Part shown: one piece after another, positions 7,287 through 14,805 of the stretch | How the letters are laid out: each line of letters starts with the position of its first letter | Numbering within the stretch: the stretch's first letter is position 1 | NCBI GenBank assembly: GCA_900766795.1 | Contig: CAAFWX010000112.1 | Coordinates: 1 to 23,947, forward strand | DNA from: Oscillospiraceae bacterium | GTDB lineage: Bacteria > Bacillota_A > Clostridia > Oscillospirales > Ruminococcaceae | Direction: 5' to 3' | DNA: 23,947 bases | Position numbers and translations under genes: made by a program | The notes under the pieces: generated by a model | What the model was told of the DNA's origin: nothing | The model's input: the letters and a program-made list of their open reading frames with translations, nothing else | Databases searched by the model: none

Positions 7287-7315
7287 TTGACAGAAGCAAG
7301 CAGAAGTTCTATAAT
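7287..7315 (+). promoter_or_regulatory. Promoter of the P-type ATPase gene
   Basis: A perfect consensus sigma-A promoter: TTGACA (7287-7292), 17-base spacer, TATAAT (7310-7315). The start codon is 30 bases further, with AAAAGGAG in between. Both hexamers match consensus at all positions, implying strong unregulated or repressor-controlled transcription. It diverges from the HdeD promoter. Confidence 0.9.
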
Positions 7316-7344
7316 CTTCTATAAACACAGCAAAAGGAGTTTAC

Positions 7345-9663
7345 ATGGACATAACTGATATTAATACAGGTCTGACGGCGCAGCAGGCTGAGCAGAAAAA
7401 AGCAGCGGGAGAATCCAACGGAAGCTTTGAGGTCAAAACAAAAAGCGTCCGCGAAATCATTTTCGGGAACGTGTTCACACTGTTTAATCTGATAAATGTA
7501 GTTCTGGCGCTGATGATTGCCTTTGTCGGAAGCTGGCGCAACCTTTTATTCATGGGAGTGGTCATCTCCAACACCGCAATCGGAATCATTCAGGAGCTTC
7601 GCTCAAAGCGCACCATTGACAGGCTTTCGCTGATTAGCGCGCCGAAAGCACGGCTGCTTCGCGATTGTGCCGAGCAAGCCCTGCCCGTGTCGGAAATAGT
7701 TCTGGGGGACATCATGCTTCTGGGCGCGGGGCAGCAGGTCTGCGCGGACGCGGTCGTAGTGCAGGGCAGCTGCGAGGCTGACGAAAGCCTTGTCACCGGC
7801 GAAGCCGAACCCGTCTGCAAGCAGCCGGGCGACGAGCTTCTTTCGGGAAGCTTCATCGTCAGCGGCTCGGTCAAGGCGCAGGCGCTTAGGGTAGGCGCCG
7901 AAAGCTTCTCAAACCGCATGACGAGCGGCGTGAAATACATCAAAAAGCAAAACAGCGAGATGATGAAATCCATCAACAAAATCATTTCGATAATCTCGGT
8001 TTGCATTTTCCCGTTCGGAGCGGTTCTTCTCTGGAAAGCGCTGAATGTGACGAAGCAAACCCTCGCAGGCGGCGTTGTCAGCACTGCGGCGGCGCTTATC
8101 GGAATGATTCCCGAGGGACTTGTGCTGCTGACAAGCATTGCGCTGGCGCTGAGCGCAATAAGGCTCGCGAAAAAGCGCACGCTCTGTCAGGATTTGTGCT
8201 GCGTTGAATCGCTCGCGCGGGTGGACGTACTGTGTCTGGACAAGACGGGCACGCTCACCGAGGGAAGTATGCAGCTTGACAAGGTTGTGCCGCTTGACGA
8301 GCAATTTGACGTGAGCGCCGCGCTCCACGCCCTGACGGCTTCCCTCACCGACCCCAACGCAACGCTTAAGGCGGTATGCGAGAAATACAGCGGCGGCACT
8401 TCATGGAAGCTCACCCGTTCGGTTGCCTTTTCTTCGGCGCGGAAATGGAGCGGGGCAAGCTTTGAGGGCAAGGGCAGCTTTGTTCTGGGTGCGCCCGATT
8501 TTGTGCTGACCCGCGAAAGCCTTTCGGAGATTTCCCATACGGCGGCGCAGTATACCGCGCGGGGACTTCGCGTGCTTGTTTTGGGGCACAGCGAGGGCGA
8601 TTTTTCGGGAGAAACACTCCCCGAGGGAATTTCTCCGAAAGCGCTGCTTATTCTCTCGGACAAGGTGCGCGAGAACGCTCCGAAAACGCTGGAATACTTC
8701 CGCGAGCAGGGCGTGGCGATAAAGGTAATTTCGGGCGATGACCCCATCACCGTTGCGCAGCTTGCCGAGCGCGCAGGGGTGCAGAGCGCGGACAGCTTCG
8801 TTGACGCTTCCAAGCTTAACGACAGCGAGCTTCAGGCGGCTGCCGAATCCACCGTCGTTTTCGGCAGGGTCACTCCCTATCAGAAGCAGCTTCTTGTAAA
8901 GGCGCTGAAGTCGCGCGGGCACAATGTTGCCATGACGGGCGATGGAGTGAACGACGTTCTTGCCCTTAAGGAAGCCGACTGCTCTATTGCCATGCAGTCG
9001 GGAAGCGACGCGGCACGCTGCGTTTCGCAGCTTGTGCTGCTGGACTCGGATTTTGCCTGCCTGCCGATGGTTGTCAGCGAGGGCAGACGAACAATAAACA
9101 ACATACAGCGCTCGGCTGCGCTGTTTCTTGTCAAGACGATTTTCTCGTTTTTGCTGGCGGTAATTTTCCTGTTTCTGCCGCTCCCCTATCCGTTCCAGCC
9201 TATCCAGCTTACGCTTGTAAGCGCCGTAACCATCGGGATTCCGTCATTCCTGCTGGCGCTCGAGCCGAACCGCGACCTTGTGCGGGGAAGCTTCGCCGCA
9301 AATGTTCTCAAGCGCGCTGCGCCTGCCGGGCTTTGCGAGGTTGTGGGAATTATCCTGCTTCTCATCATGCAGCACCTCGTCGCAATCCCGCAGGAGCAGC
9401 TTTCCACCATGGCAACGCTTCTCACGGCAGCGGTGTGCTTCGGGTCGCTGTTTGTCGTGTGCCTGCCGTTTAACGCGCGGCGCACCGCAATGTTCGTCGG
9501 GCTTGCAATGCTGTTTGCCGCAGCGGCATTTTTCTTAAGCGAACTGTTCTGTCTGGTGCCGCTCACCGTAATAGAACAGATAACCCTCGCGGCTGTTACG
9601 GGTATCTGCTGGCTGCTGCTGTTGGGCTTTTACCGAATCGCTGAGCGCATTACAAAAAAATAA
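7345..9663 (+). CDS. Cation-transporting P-type ATPase (CtpE-like)
   Basis: This 772-residue pump couples ATP hydrolysis to ion transport across the membrane. Its elements are in order: actuator-domain TGEAEP (151-156, the usual TGES with S to A), TM4 motif IPEGL (255-259), phosphorylation site DKTGTLT (299-305), ATP-binding region with GSFVLGAPDF, hinge SGDDP and MTGDGVNDVLALKEADCSIAM. About ten membrane helices are expected, the last six C-terminal. The IGMIPEGLVLLTSIAL segment and overall length match the CtpE/HAD-IC group rather than heavy-metal CPx ATPases, since there is no CPC motif and no N-terminal metal domain. Mycobacterial CtpE is linked to calcium uptake; the ion here is not determined. 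AAAAGGAG precedes the ATG by five bases. Confidence 0.88.
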   Translation: MDITDINTGLTAQQAEQKKAAGESNGSFEVKTKSVREIIFGNVFTLFNLINVVLALMIAFVGSWRNLLFMGVVISNTAIGIIQELRSKRTIDRLSLISAPKARLLRDCAEQALPVSEIVLGDIMLLGAGQQVCADAVVVQGSCEADESLVTGEAEPVCKQPGDELLSGSFIVSGSVKAQALRVGAESFSNRMTSGVKYIKKQNSEMMKSINKIISIISVCIFPFGAVLLWKALNVTKQTLAGGVVSTAAALIGMIPEGLVLLTSIALALSAIRLAKKRTLCQDLCCVESLARVDVLCLDKTGTLTEGSMQLDKVVPLDEQFDVSAALHALTASLTDPNATLKAVCEKYSGGTSWKLTRSVAFSSARKWSGASFEGKGSFVLGAPDFVLTRESLSEISHTAAQYTARGLRVLVLGHSEGDFSGETLPEGISPKALLILSDKVRENAPKTLEYFREQGVAIKVISGDDPITVAQLAERAGVQSADSFVDASKLNDSELQAAAESTVVFGRVTPYQKQLLVKALKSRGHNVAMTGDGVNDVLALKEADCSIAMQSGSDAARCVSQLVLLDSDFACLPMVVSEGRRTINNIQRSAALFLVKTIFSFLLAVIFLFLPLPYPFQPIQLTLVSAVTIGIPSFLLALEPNRDLVRGSFAANVLKRAAPAGLCEVVGIILLLIMQHLVAIPQEQLSTMATLLTAAVCFGSLFVVCLPFNARRTAMFVGLAMLFAAAAFFLSELFCLVPLTVIEQITLAAVTGICWLLLLGFYRIAERITKK

Positions 9664-9668
9664 TAGCA

Positions 9669-9703
9669 AATCGCGCTGTTTCTATTGAAAAAACAGCGCG
9701 ATT
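9669..9703 (+). terminator. Hairpin after the P-type ATPase (weak terminator or operator)
   Basis: AATCGCGCTGTTT (9669-9681) and AAACAGCGCGATT (9691-9703) form a perfect 13-bp stem with a nine-base loop, starting three bases after the ATPase gene. No U tract follows; instead the next gene's promoter begins within the loop. It may be an inefficient terminator, an operator, or both. Confidence 0.55.
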
Positions 9704-9713
9704 ATGGTATAAT
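9685..9713 (+). promoter_or_regulatory. Promoter of the dnaD-like/dnaC-like operon
   Basis: -35 TTGAAA (9685-9690) and -10 TATAAT (9708-9713) with a 17-base spacer. ATGG before the -10 resembles an extended -10. The -35 falls in the loop and 3' arm of the preceding hairpin. The leader to the start codon is about 90 bases and shows no clear structure. Confidence 0.78.
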
Positions 9714-9809
9714 AAACGTATAGCTTTTTATCCCTGCACATATGCAATGCTTCATTTGCTCCGTGCGGTTCGGATTTCTCAGAAGAAAAATTTCAGAACA
9801 GGTGATTGA

Positions 9810-10859
9810 ATGAGATACTCTCTTGACGCGGGGTTCTGGAACAGCGTTATGGCGGTTCCCACCTGCGTTGTGGACGAATATATCAAGCTTTGCAGCGGAA
9901 ATGCGCTGAAGCTGCTGCTGTTCCTGCTGCGGCACGGGGCGCAGGGCTACACCGCAGAGCAGCTTTGCGACAAGCTCGGAATACGCGACGCGGGCGAAAT
10001 AGAGGACGCCGCGGAGTTCTGGGTGCAGCGCGGGCTAATAAAAATCGACAGAAGCCGCACAAACGACGAACGCACCGTTGCCGTGCCTGCCGAAAAGAAG
10101 CGTGCGGCGGCAACGCAGCAGCTTACCCTCTCGGACTTCGGCACGGAGAATCCCGCCGTTGCGGAAAAGCCCTCCCCGGCGAAAAAGGTCGGGACGGATT
10201 TGGGGCTGTACTACACTAACGGCGACATTTCCGAGCGAATAAAAGCCGACTCCGGAATCGCCAGCCTTTTCAAGCAGGCTGAAACGCTTTTCGGTCGTCC
10301 CCTCAAAAGCAAGGAAAGCCAGACGGTCATAGCGCTTACTGACACCTATGAGCTTCCCGCAGAGGTGGCTGTGATGATTCTCAGCTACTGCACAAAGATG
10401 GGAAAAGCCACCCCCGCATATATTACGCGAATGGGGCAGGACTGGGCAAACAGCGGCATAAACAGCCTCGAAAGCGCAGAGAAAAGGCTAGCGCAGCTTG
10501 AGCGCCAAAACAGCGTTGAGGAGATTCTCCGCAGGGAGATGGAGCTTTCGGGAAAGCTTTCCAAGGAACAGAGCGAGTTCATACGCAAGTGGACGGCGGA
10601 ATGGAGCTTCAGCACCGAAATGATTATGCTTGCATACGAAACGGCGGTAAACAACACCGGCTCCGTTTCCTTCAAATACATGAACAAGGTGCTGGAAAAC
10701 TGGCTTGCCGACGGCGCGACAGACCCCGAAGCCGTTATTCAGAGAAACGCCGCGCGCAAGAGCGCAAAAAGCGCCGCGCAAAGCGGAGATTCCTCCTTCG
10801 ACATGGACGATGTGCTCCAACAGATAAGAAGCAAATACAAAAACACACAAGGTTCGTAA
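9810..10859 (+). CDS. DnaD-domain replication initiation protein
   Basis: This 349-residue protein resembles DnaD, which helps remodel origin DNA and load the replicative helicase in low-GC Gram-positive bacteria. The N-terminal ~100 residues look like a winged helix (DEYIKLCSGNALKLLLFLLR, YTAEQLCDKLGI), followed by a Lys/Ala-rich linker. A first DnaD helical domain lies around 130-230 (LFKQAETLFGRPLKSKESQTV) and a second in the C-terminal third, ending in YMNKVLENW, which fits the diagnostic YxxxIxxxW motif of DnaD proteins. The ribosome binding site is weak (AGGTGAT). The helicase-loader gene begins ten bases after its stop, so the two are probably one operon with a shared role in helicase loading. 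Confidence 0.85.
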   Translation: MRYSLDAGFWNSVMAVPTCVVDEYIKLCSGNALKLLLFLLRHGAQGYTAEQLCDKLGIRDAGEIEDAAEFWVQRGLIKIDRSRTNDERTVAVPAEKKRAAATQQLTLSDFGTENPAVAEKPSPAKKVGTDLGLYYTNGDISERIKADSGIASLFKQAETLFGRPLKSKESQTVIALTDTYELPAEVAVMILSYCTKMGKATPAYITRMGQDWANSGINSLESAEKRLAQLERQNSVEEILRREMELSGKLSKEQSEFIRKWTAEWSFSTEMIMLAYETAVNNTGSVSFKYMNKVLENWLADGATDPEAVIQRNAARKSAKSAAQSGDSSFDMDDVLQQIRSKYKNTQGS

Positions 10860-10869
10860 AGGATAAAAT

Positions 10870-11844
10870 ATGGCACTTAACGAAAAGTACTACATAGCTG
10901 CTCACGCGGCGCTTGAGCAGCGCAAAAACAACAACGAGCTTCTTCGGCTGAAACGGCGGCAGGAGGTTATTTCCAGGCTTCCGCAATATGCGGAGCTGGA
11001 AGCCCGGCTTTCCGACACGGCGGCGCAGTTTGTCGGCTGCGTTATGAACAAGTCCTCCGAGAATCTGGAAGCGCTTAAGGTCGAGAATCTCCGTATTCAG
11101 CGTGACATGAGCGAAATGCTTGCCCGAGGTGGCTTTCCGAGCGATTACCTTGACAAGATTTACACCTGCCCCATCTGTCTGGACAAGGGCTGCAAGGACG
11201 GAAAGTGGTGCGGCTGCTTCATGAAGCTGGTCTATGCGGCGGCTTCAAAGGACCTCAACGACCAGTCGCCCATGAAGCTCAGCCACTTCGAGGACTTCAA
11301 GCTTTCCTACTACCCCAACACCATCGACCCGAATCTCGGCGAAAGCATTCAGAAAATCATGACCGAAAACTTCAAAACCTGCGTTGACTACGCGGAGCGA
11401 TTTTCGGGGCACGACAACAGCATTTTCATGATTGGCGCAACGGGTCTTGGCAAAACTCACCTGTCCCTTGCCATCGCGAACAGAATCATTGAGAGAGGAT
11501 TCAGCGTTATCTACGGTTCGGTGCCCGAGCTTTTGAGAATGCTGGACAACGAGCAGTTCAACCGCGCTTCGGGCGACACGATGTCCCTGCTGACGGGCTG
11601 CGACCTGCTTATACTCGACGACCTCGGCGCGGAGAACGGCACGGACAGAACGGTGTCACAGCTTTACGAAATAATCAACGCGCGGATTAACAGAGGGCTG
11701 CCGATGATAGTCAACACCAACTTCTCGATGCAGCAGATTAAAGCGCGCTATCAGGACAGAATCTGGTCGCGGCTTTTCAGCATGGAGGTGCTGATGTTCT
11801 GCGGCACCGACAACAGAATAAAGCTTGCGCATTTGAACAAGTGA
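10870..11844 (+). CDS. DnaC/DnaI-type helicase loader ATPase
   Basis: This 324-residue AAA+ ATPase is expected to load the DnaB/DnaC replicative helicase. The N-terminal part (1-95) is helical and charged. A cysteine cluster follows, C100, C103, C108, C114 and C116 (CPICLDKGCKDGKWCGC), similar to the zinc-binding module of DnaI. The AAA+ core has Walker A GATGLGKT (189-196), Walker B LLILDDLG (246-253), the sensor region TNFS (283-286) and an arginine-rich RIWSRLFS (297-304). Spacing and motifs match DnaI-like loaders rather than IS21 IstB. It follows the DnaD-like gene closely, with AAAGGAT as ribosome binding site, supporting a replication-initiation operon. Confidence 0.87.
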   Translation: MALNEKYYIAAHAALEQRKNNNELLRLKRRQEVISRLPQYAELEARLSDTAAQFVGCVMNKSSENLEALKVENLRIQRDMSEMLARGGFPSDYLDKIYTCPICLDKGCKDGKWCGCFMKLVYAAASKDLNDQSPMKLSHFEDFKLSYYPNTIDPNLGESIQKIMTENFKTCVDYAERFSGHDNSIFMIGATGLGKTHLSLAIANRIIERGFSVIYGSVPELLRMLDNEQFNRASGDTMSLLTGCDLLILDDLGAENGTDRTVSQLYEIINARINRGLPMIVNTNFSMQQIKARYQDRIWSRLFSMEVLMFCGTDNRIKLAHLNK

Positions 11845-11888
11845 ATCCTGAACCCGCACGGGTCAGAATAAAACGGAGGAACAAAAAT

Positions 11889-12974
11889 ATGGGAAAACTC
11901 AAGATTGGCATTCTTACAAGCGGCGGCGACTGCCCCGGACTCAACGCCACCATTCGCGGCGTTGCAAAGGCAACCTATGAAGCGTTCGGCGAGGACAAGG
12001 TGGAAATTATCGGTATCCAGAACGGCTACTACGGTCTTATCCACGGCGACTACAAGGAGATGAAGCCCTCTGACTTCTCGGGAATCCTCACAACGGGCGG
12101 TACAATTCTCGGCACAAAACGCACCCCCTACAAGATGATGAGCGTAATCGAAGCGGACAATGTGGACAAGGTTAAGCAGATGAAGTCAACCTATAAAGAC
12201 CTTAAGCTTGACTGCCTTTTCACTCTCGGCGGAAACGGCACTCACAAAACCGCTAATATGCTTTCGGAGGAGGGGCTGAATGTAATCGGTCTGCCCAAGA
12301 CGATTGACAACGACATTTTCGGCACGGACGTTACCTTTGGCTTCCACACCGCCGTTGACATCGGCACGGAGGTAATCGACCGCATTCACACCACCGCAAA
12401 CTCCCACAGCCGTATCATGGTTATCGAAATCATGGGCAACAAGGCAGGCTGGCTCACGCTTTACAGCGGACTTGCAGGCGGCGCTGACATTATTCTGCTC
12501 CCCGAGATTCCCTACGACATCAACAAGGTTGCCGAGGCTTGCCGCAAGCGCGCAGACGCAGGCAAGGCGTTCTCAATTCTCGCGGTTGCAGAGGGCTGCT
12601 TCGACGTTGAGGAAGCCAAGATGAAGAAGAAGGAGCGCGCAAAGGCGCGTGCAGAGCGCGGCGAAACCACCGCAACCGCCCGTATCGCAAGGGACATTCA
12701 GGCGCTGACGGGGCTTGAAACCAGAACGGTTGTTCCGGGGCACATTCTTCGCGGCGGCTCCCCCTCCGCATACGACAGAGTGCTTGCAACGCAGTTCGGC
12801 GCCCACGCTGCTCACCTGCTGAAAAACGAGCAGTTCGGCTTCACCGTTGCGATGGTTGACGGCAAAATCACCGAGAACCCTCTTTCCGAGGTTGCTATGA
12901 AAACAAAGTTCGTTCCCGCCGACCACAAGATGGTTAAGACGGCAAGGGACATCGGAATTTCCTTTGGCGATTAA
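11889..12974 (+). CDS. pfkA: 6-phosphofructokinase
   Basis: This 361-residue glycolytic enzyme phosphorylates fructose 6-phosphate at C1. I start it at 11889, where GGAGGA lies eight bases upstream; the frame is open back to 11841 but has no ribosome binding site there. Motifs are GGDCPGLNATIRG (12-24), GGNGT (114-118), PKTIDND (136-142, with D140 the catalytic base), MGNKAGW (182-188) and GHILRGG near the C-terminus. The donor-specificity positions read Gly (G117, as in ATP enzymes) and Lys (K137, as in PPi enzymes), a combination reported for some ATP-dependent group III enzymes. The Asp that helps bind magnesium in E. coli PfkA (GGDG) is Asn116. I infer ATP as donor with moderate confidence. 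It is probably its own unit with the terminator downstream. Confidence 0.88.
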   Translation: MGKLKIGILTSGGDCPGLNATIRGVAKATYEAFGEDKVEIIGIQNGYYGLIHGDYKEMKPSDFSGILTTGGTILGTKRTPYKMMSVIEADNVDKVKQMKSTYKDLKLDCLFTLGGNGTHKTANMLSEEGLNVIGLPKTIDNDIFGTDVTFGFHTAVDIGTEVIDRIHTTANSHSRIMVIEIMGNKAGWLTLYSGLAGGADIILLPEIPYDINKVAEACRKRADAGKAFSILAVAEGCFDVEEAKMKKKERAKARAERGETTATARIARDIQALTGLETRTVVPGHILRGGSPSAYDRVLATQFGAHAAHLLKNEQFGFTVAMVDGKITENPLSEVAMKTKFVPADHKMVKTARDIGISFGD

Positions 12975-13001
12975 CGCAATCCATAGTCTGAACATATAAA
13001 C

Positions 13002-13038
13002 AAAACTCCTCACGGATTTTTTGCCGTGAGGAGTTTTT
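13002..13038. terminator. Bidirectional terminator between pfkA and the zinc-ribbon gene
   Basis: AAAACTCCTCACGG (13002-13015) pairs with CCGTGAGGAGTTTT (13024-13037) around an eight-base loop, giving a 14-bp stem with T runs on the 3' side of both strands. It sits between two convergent genes and likely serves both. Confidence 0.9.
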
Positions 13039-13076
13039 GGGTCATGGATTATTATGTATTCGCTTTGCGTGGGTAA

Positions 13077-13925
13077 TCACCAATCGGTGTCCCAGTCGGT
13101 GTCGCCGATATCCCAGTCGTCGCCGCCCCAGTCCCAATCATCGTCGTCCCAGTCGTCGTTGTAGTCGGAGCCGTAGTCGTAGTCGGAATTGGAGGAATAC
13201 TCTTTGTAGTAATCGGTATCATAAAAGTCGTCGATGTTGTATTCTGCGTTGTAATCCCCGCTCTCGTAGTAGTCGGAGAAGTTTTCTGACAGCGCCTCGT
13301 CAATGACCATCGCCTCAACCCAGCTGTCCGCAGTGTCATCGAAAAGATACCAGGTACTGTCCTGATAATAGTAGTAATCGTCGTTATAGCGGTAATAGCC
13401 GGCGTCAGGTTTTCCAAACGAGCAAAAGATAATAAAGGAAAACCATGCGACTATCAGCACAATGCCGATAATGTCCTTTATCAGCATAGAGCGCTTTTCC
13501 CGCGCCTCATTTTCTTTTTTACTCTGAGAACGAACAGCCTCCTGTCGGGACGCCGCATTCTTTTCGCGGCGAATCTGAATCTCCGATTTCAGTTTCTGAT
13601 AAATCTCGTTTACCGCATAGGCTTCGTCCTTGCCGCGATATCGCACCGCGCGGTCGCCGTTGCCCTTGTTCTTGTATACGATGAAATCCCCGTTATCGTC
13701 CTTGTAAATACCGAACGCTTTCGGCTTTCGGTAATCAACTCCGATGAAGAATCTCATCTCTTCCAGCGGAAGCTTTTTCTCATCGCAGAACGCCAGAAGC
13801 TCCTCTATTGTTTTTGGGACGCCGTTTGCGCTGCGGATTACATGCTCGTTTACCGCGCCGCAGTTAGGACAAGTTTCGGCGGTGTCGTCAATAAAGCCGC
13901 CGCAGTAATCACACTTCTTTTTCAT
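13077..13925 (-). CDS. Zinc-ribbon, single-TM protein with Asp/Trp/Tyr-rich tail
   Basis: I do not recognise a named family for the whole protein (282 residues). It opens with a zinc ribbon, CDYC (5-8) and CPNC (19-22). A mixed soluble region follows (23-120), then a Lys/Arg/Glu-rich stretch (112-146) and one TM helix (148-170, LIKDIIGIVLIVAWFSFIIF). The tail from 172 to 282 is extremely rich in Asp, Tyr, Trp and Asn and ends in repeated DW pairs. The positive residues before the TM predict a cytoplasmic N-terminus and an external acidic-aromatic tail. The start at 13925 has GAGG six bases upstream and a consensus promoter just before; the frame is open about 115 codons further but would run through that promoter. 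Divergent from the FtsK-like operon, whose second gene also begins with a zinc ribbon. Confidence 0.78.
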   Translation of the reverse strand: MKKKCDYCGGFIDDTAETCPNCGAVNEHVIRSANGVPKTIEELLAFCDEKKLPLEEMRFFIGVDYRKPKAFGIYKDDNGDFIVYKNKGNGDRAVRYRGKDEAYAVNEIYQKLKSEIQIRREKNAASRQEAVRSQSKKENEAREKRSMLIKDIIGIVLIVAWFSFIIFCSFGKPDAGYYRYNDDYYYYQDSTWYLFDDTADSWVEAMVIDEALSENFSDYYESGDYNAEYNIDDFYDTDYYKEYSSNSDYDYGSDYNDDWDDDDWDWGGDDWDIGDTDWDTDW

Positions 13926-13962
13926 ATAACACCTCACAAGGATGTCGTTTTTCCACGAGCTT

Positions 13963-13991
13963 ATTATAGCACTGTTTTCGGGAGTTGTCAA
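13963..13991 (-). promoter_or_regulatory. Promoter of the zinc-ribbon/acidic-tail gene
   Basis: On the minus strand, perfect TTGACA (13991-13986), a 17-base spacer and perfect TATAAT (13968-13963). It lies about 40 bases upstream of the start at 13925 and settles that choice over longer readings of the frame. Confidence 0.9.
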
Positions 13992-14047
13992 CTTGTCCCC
14001 AAAGCAATTTTCAAAGCCGAAGTGACAACAGAGAATACTGCGTGCAC

Positions 14048-14077
14048 TTTCAACCAGCTTTGACAGTATGGTTGAAA
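14048..14077. repeat. 9-bp inverted repeat in divergent intergenic region
   Basis: TTTCAACCA (14048-14056) and TGGTTGAAA (14069-14077) are perfect inverted copies with a 12-base spacer, lying between the two divergent promoters (13963-13991 and 14131-14159). It is a candidate operator coordinating the two units. A small open frame also starts within it. Confidence 0.45.
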
Positions 14078-14196
14078 GCATGGCGGAACAGGCTAAAGAC
14101 CTGTTTTTCGAGTTAATCGACCAAAACAACTTGTATTTAGAGATGAAGTATGGTATAATAAAGGCAGATAATGTATTACTAACTAACCATGCGTAA
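14068..14196 (+). CDS. Possible 42-residue small ORF or gene remnant
   Basis: An open frame begins ATG at 14068 and ends TAA at 14194, encoding MVESMAEQAKDLFFELIDQN and 22 further residues. Composition is protein-like (amphipathic helix pattern), but no ribosome binding site precedes the ATG. The frame also runs through the promoter of the next gene (14131-14159). It is more likely a decayed gene end than a working gene. Confidence 0.2.
   Translation: MVESMAEQAKDLFFELIDQNNLYLEMKYGIIKADNVLLTNHA
14131..14159 (+). promoter_or_regulatory. Promoter of the FtsK-like operon
   Basis: -35 TTGTAT (14131-14136), 17-base spacer, -10 TATAAT (14154-14159) preceded by TATGG, an extended -10-like context. 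It lies about 80 bases before the first gene of the operon. No other promoter is obvious before the two downstream genes. Confidence 0.75.
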
Positions 14197-14240
14197 GACA
14201 CGTCGGTTGACCGACGATTACATAAAAAGGAATTATTGCA

Positions 14241-14804
14241 ATGAAAAATGTTCTCGAAAAAACCTTTCACGGCTTATTCTTTGGAATAATGGGCAGCTTG
14301 GGGCTGTACGCTGTGTTCTTCTTCATCGAGCTGTTCTCTTTCATCAAAGAGCTGCTGAACAACTCCAACAGTTCGGAATTGGCAGGCACCGATTCTGTGC
14401 TGGGCTACACCTTTGAGAATTACACCCCGCTGATGTCCGTCTGGAACATGATGACGGTAGTGGTTTTAGCAGGAGGAATCTGCGCTTTGGGCACGATTGT
14501 CGGGCTTGTTATGGGCTGCATGAGCCGAGCTGAGTTGATTCAGAAGGTCAACACATACAACACTAACGTCATTGAGGACGGCTCGAAACGCCAGGAGATT
14601 CTCTTCGCCAAGGAAATCAAAACCATGGCTCAGTCCCTCACATCGGGCTGTGACGAGAACCTGTTCTACATGAAGAATATCGTGGAAACCGAGTACATCA
14701 CAGGCACAGAGGACGAAGCAATCATGACGGAGCTTGTGAAGTTTATCGGATATGAACAAGCGCTTAAAGACCACATTGTAAGCGGCAGGGAGGGCAGCGA
14801 GTGA
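14241..14804 (+). CDS. Two-TM membrane protein, first gene of FtsK-like operon
   Basis: I do not recognise the family. The 187-residue product has two predicted membrane helices (about 10-33, FGIMGSLGLYAVFFFIELF; and 69-93, TVVVLAGGICALGTIVGLV) separated by a ~35-residue polar loop. A C-terminal soluble region of about 90 residues (KVNTYNTNVIEDGSKRQEIL onward) is likely cytoplasmic and helical. AAAAGGAA precedes the ATG. The next gene starts two bases after its stop, so it is coupled to the zinc-ribbon/coiled-coil gene and the FtsK-like ATPase. It is the obvious candidate for a membrane anchor of the complex, as neither partner has a clear membrane helix. Confidence 0.75.
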   Translation: MKNVLEKTFHGLFFGIMGSLGLYAVFFFIELFSFIKELLNNSNSSELAGTDSVLGYTFENYTPLMSVWNMMTVVVLAGGICALGTIVGLVMGCMSRAELIQKVNTYNTNVIEDGSKRQEILFAKEIKTMAQSLTSGCDENLFYMKNIVETEYITGTEDEAIMTELVKFIGYEQALKDHIVSGREGSE

Positions 14805-14805
14805 T

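Noticed and set aside
11848..11866. Terminator between the helicase loader and pfkA
   Set aside because: CTGAACCCG/CGGGTCAG forms a small bulged hairpin with a two-base loop, but no T run follows.
13077..13270. Tandem repeat or CRISPR-like array
   Set aside because: The similar short units are codons for Asp, Trp and Tyr in a protein tail; there is no fixed repeat plus unique spacer pattern.
13037..13306. Arg/Ser-rich open frame on the plus strand (and Thr-rich frame on the minus strand) over the tail
   Set aside because: These are frame shadows of the low-complexity Asp/Trp/Tyr tail; they have no ribosome binding sites or recognisable domains.
13926..14270. A 115-codon N-terminal extension of the zinc-ribbon/acidic-tail gene
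   Set aside because: The extension runs through a perfect consensus promoter (13963-13991), has no domain-like content, and the ATG at 13925 has a good ribosome binding site directly before the zinc ribbon.
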